Positions 56,997 through 64,000 of a stretch of 64,000 nucleotides of DNA are shown here, piece after piece (position 1 is the first letter of the stretch; every line of letters begins with the position of its first letter). Under the pieces are notes generated by a model, which made no database searches, was not told where the DNA came from, and was given only the letters and a program-made list of their open reading frames with translations. The DNA is from Sulfurovum sp. (GTDB lineage Bacteria > Campylobacterota > Campylobacteria > Campylobacterales > Sulfurovaceae), in contig JAUZSQ010000084.1 of assembly GCA_030949325.1 (NCBI GenBank), positions 20,261 to 84,260 of the forward strand. Reading direction: 5' to 3'. A program made the position numbers and the translations under genes.

Positions 56997-57722
56997 ATGG
57001 AAAGAAGAAACTTCTTAAAAGTCTCAGCAACATCAGCACTGGCAGTAGCCGTAGCCCCTTCACTTATCACGCAAGAACTTCGTGCAGAAGACGGAGCATT
57101 ATTTAAAACGTATGAAAAAGTACAACTCAAAGATACAGAAGGAAACCCACTTAAAGCTTCTACACTAGTAAAAGAAGAAGCCTATGTTTTCAATTATCCT
57201 CATGCAGCTACACCTGCACTACTCGTAGACCTCGCCACAGCTACCAAAAAAGATGTCAAACTCACAGCCGATGATGGTACAGAGTATATATATAAAGGTG
57301 GTCATGGAGCTAACAGTACTATCGTTGCGTATTCAGCTATCTGTCCTCACTCCTTAACGCACCCACAAAAATCTATGTCCATGTTTAACTATGTAGATGA
57401 AAAAGGCAAAACGATGTCTTATTCCAAAGGTGGCGTAATGGTATGTACTTCTCACCTTTCTGCTTTTGAACCCAAAGAAGGTGGAAAAGTTGTTGGTGGA
57501 CCAGCGACACAAGCCGTTCCTGCTATCATCCTCGAAATTGATAAAGATGATAATATTTGGGCAGTCGCAGTACTAGGACCTGATAAGTTCCAAGATTTCT
57601 TTGCTGCTTTCAAACAAGACCACAAAGCTGAATATGGAAGAAAAGGTGCGAAGAAGTTGGTCAAAGAATCAGCAAAAGTACAAAAGCTTAAAGACTTTAC
57701 CGCACAAATGATTATTGCGTAA
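56997..57722 (+). CDS. Tat-exported Rieske-type iron-sulfur protein
   Basis: The 241-residue protein begins MERRNFLKVSATSALAVAVAPSLI, a twin-arginine signal. The Rieske ligands are in AICPHSLTHPQKSMSMFN near residue 115 and MVCTSHLSAFEPKEGGKV near 150, using CxH and CxxH, without the second-pair disulfide cysteines of bc1 Rieske proteins. This variant resembles arsenite-oxidase-like small subunits and sulfur-oxidation-linked Rieske proteins. It precedes the FccB-like gene by 194 AT-rich bases on the same strand, so a shared role in periplasmic sulfide oxidation is plausible. No catalytic molybdoenzyme subunit adjoins. Confidence 0.8.
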   Translation: MERRNFLKVSATSALAVAVAPSLITQELRAEDGALFKTYEKVQLKDTEGNPLKASTLVKEEAYVFNYPHAATPALLVDLATATKKDVKLTADDGTEYIYKGGHGANSTIVAYSAICPHSLTHPQKSMSMFNYVDEKGKTMSYSKGGVMVCTSHLSAFEPKEGGKVVGGPATQAVPAIILEIDKDDNIWAVAVLGPDKFQDFFAAFKQDHKAEYGRKGAKKLVKESAKVQKLKDFTAQMIIA

Positions 57723-57916
57723 TTTATATACTTAATTATAGTTATTATAACTTGATATAAACTAAATAAATATTTATTGTATATTTTTGACACATATACA
57801 AAATAAATCCTATTTTTTCTTATAATAAGCTAGATAACTATAAAAATCTGACATAATTTAATTACTTTATTTTATATAGAGAGATTAAAAAAACAATACT
57901 TAAACTAGGAGATATT

Positions 57917-59293
57917 ATGGCAATGAATAGAAGAGATACATTTAAGATTGCAGGTGTTGCAGCAGCAGCAGCAGTAATGCCAAGCATGGCAGTAGCAACT
58001 GAGGCAGCAGCCACAAAAGAAGTAGCTAAGAAAGCAAGTGGTAGATCAGTAGTAATTATCGGAGCAGGTTTCGGTGGACTTACTATGGCTAAAGCACTTA
58101 GAAAGCAAGACAAAACAATTGAAGTAACACTCATCGAAAAAAGAAGTATGCATATGGCTTGTCCATTGTCTAATGGTCTTCTTGGTGGACTTGATGATAT
58201 GTCTCTTAGTATGTTCGTGGGGGACTATGGTCAACCAGCAACAAAATATGGTTATACATTTGTAAACTCTGAAGTAGTTTCAATTGATAGAAAAGCCAAA
58301 GAAGTACATACTTCAACAGCTGGTGCAGTTTCTTATGATATTCTTGTACTTTCTCCAGGTATTGCTTATGATTACGAAAAACAATTTCCAACATGGTCAA
58401 GAGAAAAAATTGCTCATGTAGCAGCAGCTTGTCCAGCAGCACTTATGCCAGGTAATGAGCATGTAGCACTTAAAAGACAACTTCAAGATATGGATGATGG
58501 AACAGTATTTATTGTACCACCAGCAAAAGGTAAATTTAGATGTCCTCCAGCACCTTATGAGAGAGCAGCAATGATTGCTAACTACATCAAAAACGAAGGT
58601 ATCAAAGGAAAAGTTGTTGTTCTTGATACTAGAGGTGGTAAATTTGCAAAAGGTAAAGCATTTAAAGAATCATGGAAAGACTTATTTGCAGACATTATTG
58701 AATACAAAGGTCTTACAGAAGTTACTGATGTAGATCCTCAAGCAAAAACTATTACGTATACTGAATATGCAAATATTGATGATGAAAAAGGTACTGTTAA
58801 AACTGAAAAGTATGAAGTATGTAACCTTATTCCTATCAATAAATGTTCACCAGTTATCGCAATGGCAGATATTGAGCACAATGGTGCAGGTTATGCACTT
58901 ATGGATGGTTATAGCTTCAGATCTAAAACAGATGCAAACGTATATGTTATTGGTGATGCTGTTACTCACAAAATCCCACCATCAGGACAAACTGCTATCT
59001 GGGGTTCACACAGAGCTACAGGACAAATCATTGCACAACTTAATGGTACAGTCAATGATCCAATAGCAGGTCTTCCAGCTAAAGCAGCAAATGTATGTTT
59101 CTCAATGGTAGGTGGTAAACCTGAAGAAGCGATTATGGTAACACATACATTCTCAGCAGACAAGTCTGGTGTACTTAAAGGTAAAGGTGCAGTTCCTAAG
59201 CCTAAAGATGGGAACGGTAAATTTAGATCACAAGGTACAGCTATTGCTACTAGAGAGTGGTTTGGTGGCGTAATGAGAGAAATGTTCAACTAA
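57917..59293 (+). CDS. Flavocytochrome c sulfide dehydrogenase-like flavoprotein (FccB/SoxF type)
   Basis: The 458-residue protein has a Tat signal (MAMNRRDTFKIAGVAAAAAVMPSMAVA). An FAD-binding Rossmann motif follows (SVVIIGAGFGGLTMAKALRK near residue 44-63), then the redox cysteine in HMACPLSNGLLGG near 82 and KFRCPPAPYERAAMIANYI near 210. Late segments include NVYVIGDAVTHKIPPSGQTA near 345 and a C-terminal FCSD-flavin-binding-like domain. This group oxidises sulfide in the periplasm, passing electrons to a cytochrome c (FccA/SoxE), which is not adjacent. A related sulfide:quinone oxidoreductase is the alternative. AGGAGA precedes the ATG. Confidence 0.87.
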   Translation: MAMNRRDTFKIAGVAAAAAVMPSMAVATEAAATKEVAKKASGRSVVIIGAGFGGLTMAKALRKQDKTIEVTLIEKRSMHMACPLSNGLLGGLDDMSLSMFVGDYGQPATKYGYTFVNSEVVSIDRKAKEVHTSTAGAVSYDILVLSPGIAYDYEKQFPTWSREKIAHVAAACPAALMPGNEHVALKRQLQDMDDGTVFIVPPAKGKFRCPPAPYERAAMIANYIKNEGIKGKVVVLDTRGGKFAKGKAFKESWKDLFADIIEYKGLTEVTDVDPQAKTITYTEYANIDDEKGTVKTEKYEVCNLIPINKCSPVIAMADIEHNGAGYALMDGYSFRSKTDANVYVIGDAVTHKIPPSGQTAIWGSHRATGQIIAQLNGTVNDPIAGLPAKAANVCFSMVGGKPEEAIMVTHTFSADKSGVLKGKGAVPKPKDGNGKFRSQGTAIATREWFGGVMREMFN

Positions 59294-59314
59294 CCGTTGA
59301 GCCTCTCTTTCTTG

Positions 59315-59344
59315 ACGATACTTACCCTTTGGGGTAAGTATCGT
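59315..59344 (+). terminator. Rho-independent terminator after the FccB-like gene
   Basis: Perfect 13-base stem ACGATACTTACCC / GGGTAAGTATCGT with a 4-base loop, followed by TAGCTTTCTTTAT. It can also serve the convergent holA transcript. Confidence 0.88.
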
Positions 59345-59383
59345 TAGCTTTCTTTATACTTCTCACTATTTTTTACCCTACTT

Positions 59384-60361
59384 TTAAATATATTCCTGTA
59401 ACTTTATCAACATACTATAAATGAGTACTTCTTTTTGTGTAGCAGATGATTGCTTTATCAATAATTCACTTTCTAGCAAATGTTCATACATCTTCAATAA
59501 AGAAACAGAATTCACTCTCAATGCCAGTTGGGCTTTTTTTTCTTCTATGTGCTTAGGTAGTTTATAACCCAAAATCGCTAGAGAATCTACATGACCATGT
59601 AATTTAATATACGCATGAAATAAAAATATTTGATTGAGGAAATATTGTGTAGAGCGTAATAATGATAATTCATCTTCTCCCAATGCTAACAATTGTCCAA
59701 TGGTATTGAGTATAGGTTTTTTATTAAAAAGGTCTATGAGTAAATACTCTGTAGCTAAAGGTGCTGTAGCATAGACTAACCTATCAATATCTTTGCCTGT
59801 CACTTTGCTACCAAGGATAGCCAGTTTATCCAATTCATTGGCACAAAGGGCTATATTGTTATTGAGTACAAGGATTAAATGCTGTAAGGCATAATGGTCA
59901 ATATCCAAACCTATCTCTTGAGATTTTTGCTGTAGAATAGCCACTGCATCTGAAGTATTAGGCTCAAAAAACCGTACCCATATTCCACCTTTTTTTTCAC
60001 TAAAAGCCGATTGCATACTTTTAGCATCTTTGGCCAAACCCATATAACTATAGATAAAATAATTATCACTATTTTTTTGTCCTAGTCCAATTAATAGTTC
60101 TAATTCTTTTTTAGGTATTTTTTTATCTGATTTGACAACAAGAAGGTTACTACCCCCAAACAATGAAGACTGAGACAAAAACCCTTTTGCCCGTTCAAAG
60201 TTCCATTCCTCATAATACAATGTCAACATACCTTCTTTGGCTTGTGTGTAATCTCTGTATTTAGTAATATACACATCTATCAAATAACTGTTTTCACCAT
60301 ATAATAGGATAGCTTGTGGATAGCTCTGCCTTAAACGTTGTTTAAACTCTTTTTCATACAT
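59384..60361 (-). CDS. holA: DNA polymerase III delta subunit
   Basis: HolA opens the sliding clamp within the clamp loader. From ATG 60361 (four bases past the rnr stop) the 325-residue product starts MYEKEFKQRLRQSYPQAILLYGENSYLID. It has the delta-type LVVKSDKKIPKKELELLIGL near residue 75, ALQHLILVLNNNIALCANELDKLAIL near 160-185 and a helical collar domain. An upstream start at 60382 would overlap rnr and adds an unconserved peptide. Divergence is high, as usual for delta subunits. Confidence 0.87.
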   Translation of the reverse strand: MYEKEFKQRLRQSYPQAILLYGENSYLIDVYITKYRDYTQAKEGMLTLYYEEWNFERAKGFLSQSSLFGGSNLLVVKSDKKIPKKELELLIGLGQKNSDNYFIYSYMGLAKDAKSMQSAFSEKKGGIWVRFFEPNTSDAVAILQQKSQEIGLDIDHYALQHLILVLNNNIALCANELDKLAILGSKVTGKDIDRLVYATAPLATEYLLIDLFNKKPILNTIGQLLALGEDELSLLRSTQYFLNQIFLFHAYIKLHGHVDSLAILGYKLPKHIEEKKAQLALRVNSVSLLKMYEHLLESELLIKQSSATQKEVLIYSMLIKLQEYI

Positions 60362-60365
60362 AAGC

Positions 60366-62334
60366 CTACAGCTCCATCTCATCTTTATCTAATTTTTGTA
60401 GTAGTTCACTCATAATAATAGCTTGTGCAATATTGACCTCAGTAATTTGAACCTCTATCCTATCAAAGAGCATCACATTTTTGCCCATAAGGTTTACTAT
60501 GACCCCTTTAATATCTCCTAATAGCTTTGCCTTGGCAGATTCTCCTGCTTCGATGACTTCTGCTTCAAATACTTCACCTTTATGCGTCTTTGCCCAACGT
60601 GCGAACTTACGGTCTCTAAAGTCCCATTCGGCCTTGGTAGCTTCACGTTCGAGTTCGGAAACCCTCGCACACAGAGGTTCAATATTGCGTAATAAATATC
60701 CTGCTTCTTCTTCATCCTGCGTGAGTTGTGTTTTAATCAAACGATGTAAAATCAAATCAGAATAACGACGTATAGGTGAAGTAAAATGACTATAGTGACT
60801 AAACCCTAAGCCAAAATGCCCCACATTTTCTGCCATATAAGACGCTTGTCTCAAAGACTTAATCACCATAGCATCTACTTCTGCACTTAATCCTATCTTT
60901 TCTGCTTCATTTTGAATAGCACGAATCAAAGAAGGTGCATCCTTATACTCTTGAATATACAGTCCTATCATTGCCAATTCACTCAACAGTTGTTCAATAC
61001 GAGAAAGTTGTGGAGGCTCATGAATACGAAATATCCCATCTCCCTCCCCTGTAAAACGTTTTGCAGATGCTTGATTTGCCAAAAGCATACATTCTTCAAT
61101 CAAAGAGTGTGCAGGAGTACCTGTTTCTATTTCTGTAGCTTTTAATAAATGGTTTTTATCAATATTAAGCTTGGTCTCTTCTGACCTAAAATCAAAGCCA
61201 TGTACTAATCGTGCTTGGGATAAGGCACGTGTTATTTCATATAGAGGTAAAATATATGCTACTATATCTTTGACTTTTCCTGTAGAGTCTTTGCCTTTAT
61301 TAGTAATAATCTTATCTATATCATCATAATTAAAACGGTGTTTAGAATGAATAATCGCTTCAAAGAAATGCTCTTTTATAGGCTTTAATGTTACCCTATC
61401 AAGCTCAATCTTTACCACAAATGCCAATCTATCTACACGAGGCTTCAATGAACAAATACCTTCACTTAGTTCACGAGGAAGCATAGGAAAAGATTTATGA
61501 GGTAAGTAGGTTGTAAACCCTCTTTTCTTGGCTTCTTTATCAATGGGTGTAAAATACGGCACATAATGACTTACATCAGCAATAGCCACATACAAGCTAT
61601 AACTTTGCCTATCAAAATAAATAGCATCATCAAAATCTTTGGCTGATACAGGGTCAATCGTACAAAAGTCTAAATTGCTAAGGTCTATACGCTGGGGATG
61701 TTCTGCTTTATTAACTATAGCTTCTACTTCTAGGGCATCATTAATACACTCAGGGGGAAAAGTATCTTCTCTATGATACAGTGCCAAAGAAATCTTTTCA
61801 TCCACTTTCGCATCATCTAAATTACCCAAAATTTCAAGTACTTGTTCATCTTCTACATCCACTTTAAATACCGTACCTATCTTAAAAGCTTTTAAATCCA
61901 TACCTTCCATCACAGCATGTGTAGGTTCACCTGTACGAATATTAATGATACTAAAATGACCTTCACCATCTCGTGAGGTATAAGCAATCGTAAAAAGGTG
62001 TGCTTTATCTATGACCAACTTCACCACAGCACTGGCACGTCCACGTCTAGCAATAATACGCTTCACCACGACCACATCACCATGTTTACTCTCCGCTAAA
62101 TGGTCAGGTTCAATCAGTAAATCTTTTTTGTTCTTTAAAAGAAGCTTCCACATAACCCTTCCCTCCATTTGCAATATAAATTCGTCCTACACGATAAAGT
62201 GAATGTAATTTCCAAAGCCCATCTAGTTCTTCAATAGCACCTAGTTTTTGTAAAGCTTGAAAGCTATTTTGGTCTTCTTGTTCGATATCTGGGATGAGAC
62301 ATCCATTGGTAATTTGTATAGCAAAGGGAGACAT
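60366..62334 (-). CDS. rnr: Ribonuclease R / RNase II-family exoribonuclease (frameshifted)
   Basis: The RNB catalytic domain shows DLSNLDFCTIDPVSAKDFDDAIYFD with the metal-binding aspartates and YVAIADVSHYVPYFTPID. It continues with GFTTYLPHKSFPMLP and SHYSHFTSPIRRYSDLILHRLI, and ends in an S1 domain. The N-terminal part lies in another frame from ATG 62334 (MSPFAIQITNGCLIPDIEQED). Removing one A from the A6 run (T6 on plus strand, 62124-62129) joins them as KEQKDLLIEPDHLAESKHGD, total about 655 residues. It degrades structured RNA in the 3'-5' direction. holA follows directly. Confidence 0.93.
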
Positions 62335-62521
62335 TAGTATTTACTCATTTCAATATATTTTAGATAGGTTCATTATAGCGTAAAAAGTAAAGGTATTAAG
62401 AAGTGTAAAAGAAACAAAATGAAGGATAGTTCGTAGTGTTATAAAAAGGTAAAGTGACAGTAACCTATATTTCCACATCAATCTTTTAAAGGTGGGCTAA
62501 AAAATCCACCCTCTATACTGT

Positions 62522-62791
62522 CTAATCCCTCAGACAGCGTACCGATAGACCATTGGCACGAAAGCCGTAGTTCCAGTCTGAAGCACCTGAACCAAAGTCC
62601 AGAAAATGCGAAAAAGAACCATCTACCGAGCTAGCCCATACATTGCCCCACGAGCCTACATTGAGCATAGTACCAGAGACGCTGCTACGGTTAGCAGCTG
62701 ACGGAAACTTCAAGAAGTTTGTAAAGGCTGTGTCTCTATTGGTTACGCCATTGTCTAGTGTTTCTGCTCTAAGTTCAGTGATATTTGGCAC
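62522..62791 (-). pseudogene. C-terminal fragment of a second lectin-like (FGE/DUF1566-type) protein
   Basis: An 89-residue frame, open upstream to the IS junction at 62800, reads YRVPNITELRAETLDNGV, then NRDTAFTNFLKFPSA, GSWGNVWASSVDGSFSHFLDFGSG and ends FRANGLSVRCLRD. The WRLP/YRLPN.TEL and SVRC elements are those of C-type-lectin-like DUF1566/FGE domains, the same class as the DGR target at 9603. Its 5' part has been displaced by the second IS3-type copy. It does not match the template repeat at 8933 in sequence. The gap 62335-62521 to rnr holds nothing recognisable. Confidence 0.6.
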
Positions 62792-62800
62792 TCTATAAAA

Positions 62801-64000
62801 TGTACCCCAAAGTCAAGACCAATAAAATCCAATTCCTTATTCCACCTCAGGATGCTACATCTAGTAACATTTCCCTACTCTGAAATACCTGATTATTCAC
62901 CCCTTTAAAATACATTTCATCAGGAGTAGCATAGTCCAAAGTTTGATGAAGTCTTTCTGTGTTGTAAATATTGATATACTTTCCTATCCCTTGTTCTAGC
63001 TTCTTTGATGGTCGAGTAGCTTTGAGGATAAACATCTTCATATTTAAGTGACCTCCAAAATCGTTCAATTACAATATTGTCAGTCGCTCTTCCTTTTCCA
63101 TCCATTGAAATAGAAATATTGTTATCAACTAATATTTGAATATGCTCTTTGCTGTATATTGAGAACCTTGGTCTGTGTTAAATATCTCAGGTTTATCATA
63201 CTTCTCCAAGGCTTCTTTCAGTACCCCAGTTGTGAGTGATACATCCATCGTATTTGAGAGCTTCCAAGAGAGTATCTTTTGGTGTTCCAATCAATGACTG
63301 CAGCCAAATAGACAAAGCCTTTGTCCAATTTGATATAGGTAATATCGGTACTCCAAACTTGATTGGGTTTATCAATAACCACTTGATTTTTATCATTCTT
63401 AAATGCCTTCAATAAATATGGATATTTCTGATGCTCTTTATTGGCTATGGTTGTCTTAGGCTTCGGATATAAGGCGATGATACCCATGAGCTTCATTGCA
63501 GTCCTAACCTTCTTTCGTCCGATGGTAAAGCCAAATCTACCTAACAGTTTTATGCACTCTTCTATGTCCATAATAGGGATACTTTGTATAGATTTTATCT
63601 ATCACATTGAGTATCTCTTGACCTGTATCACTACTGAATGGTACTACTGCTTTATAATAGATTGAACTCTTAGGAATACTCAATAGTTTTAGCTGTGTAT
63701 TTTTGGATATTTCAAGCCCAGTTTCCAGTAGTTCTTTCTACTTTTAGAGGATACCGAGCTTTTTAGCTTTCCCACGACGAAGTCTCTCTCTACTATCACT
63801 TCACCCAGCTTTTTTGAAGTTGCATCTTTCTCTCTTTCAAGAGTTTCAATCTGTTCTTTATACTCTTTTGACCACTGCACTTTTATCAAATGCTAGTGAA
63901 GCATTTTCTAAAAATTGCTTTTTCCAATTTTGGAGACTCTTAGGTAAAACTTCATAACTACTGGCTATCTCATTGAGGGTCTTTTCTTCTCTCAGAACTT
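62801..64000 (-). mobile_element. IS3-type insertion sequence, copy 2 (truncated by window edge), transposase frame broken
   Basis: The element starts with TGTACCCCAAAGTC at 62801 and matches copy 1 (10030-11229) nearly base for base to the window edge. Differences are about seven single-base indels, mostly in homopolymers (near 62991, 63151, 63279, 63300, 63550, 63737, 63868), and two or three substitutions. These split its transposase into at least five frames, yet at 63300 it preserves the frame that copy 1 has lost (FVYLAAVIDWNTK). The OrfA end and right terminus lie outside the window. Confidence 0.88.

Overview
The window looks like a chromosomal segment of a free-living, sulfur-oxidising Campylobacterota (Epsilonproteobacteria), closest in style to Sulfurovum/Sulfurimonas. 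Supporting signs are low GC, GCTATAAT-type -10 boxes without clear -35 boxes, an HP0268-family protein, a cytochrome bc1 operon with a di-haem cytochrome c, a Campylobacterota-type porin, and a Tat-exported Rieske plus flavocytochrome c sulfide dehydrogenase-like pair. Assignments come from reading translations; no database search was run.

Layout. 1-5.6 kb: uvrB, ppk, a gamma-carbonic anhydrase-like protein and an EI24 membrane protein. 5.6-14.5 kb is an accessory island: MITE-like repeats, an IS200/IS605 element abutting a broken IS66 element, REP-type hairpins with a REP-associated Y1 transposase, then a diversity-generating retroelement (DGR) cassette on the minus strand (template repeat, avd, variable repeat in a C-type-lectin-like DUF1566 domain), an IS3-type element, and a roughly 990-codon secreted alpha/beta-hydrolase-like protein. 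14.5-22.7 kb: dnaQ-like, trpF, rpe, a truncated ORF, PAP2, lysR, gpmI, mraY, murD, tRNA-Phe. 22.9-31 kb: porin, rimO, tilS, Xer recombinase, DUF374, miaB, HP0268, nusA. 31-44 kb: a nickel superoxide dismutase with a Sec signal, tpiA/pgk/gapA, nadD-rsfS in one frame, tpm, argS, tatA, gmk, a rhodanese-LysM-rhodanese operon, queD and fur. 44-49 kb: NERD-helicase, queE, a HEPN plus DUF262 pair, moaA. 49-62 kb: petABC, mnmG, ribE, rpsF-ssb-rpsR, Rieske/FccB, holA, rnr. 62.5-64 kb: a second lectin-like fragment and a second copy of the IS3-type element.

Main discovery. The repeats at 8933-9068 and 9609-9744 align without gaps over 136 bases and differ at 14 internal positions. All 14 are adenines in the template on the coding strand, the hallmark of DGR mutagenic retrohoming. 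An Avd-like gene lies between them. The reverse transcriptase normally found beside the template repeat is absent; a Y1 transposase and REP hairpins occupy that place. The variable domain joins in frame, across the IS3-type element, to the secreted hydrolase, suggesting one diversified exoprotein split by the insertion.

Caution. At least 17 single-base frameshifts break otherwise intact genes, including nusA, ppk, rimO, moaA and rnr. The two IS3-type copies differ mostly by homopolymer-length indels. I read most of these as sequence or assembly errors and annotate the genes as continuous loci with the shift position noted.
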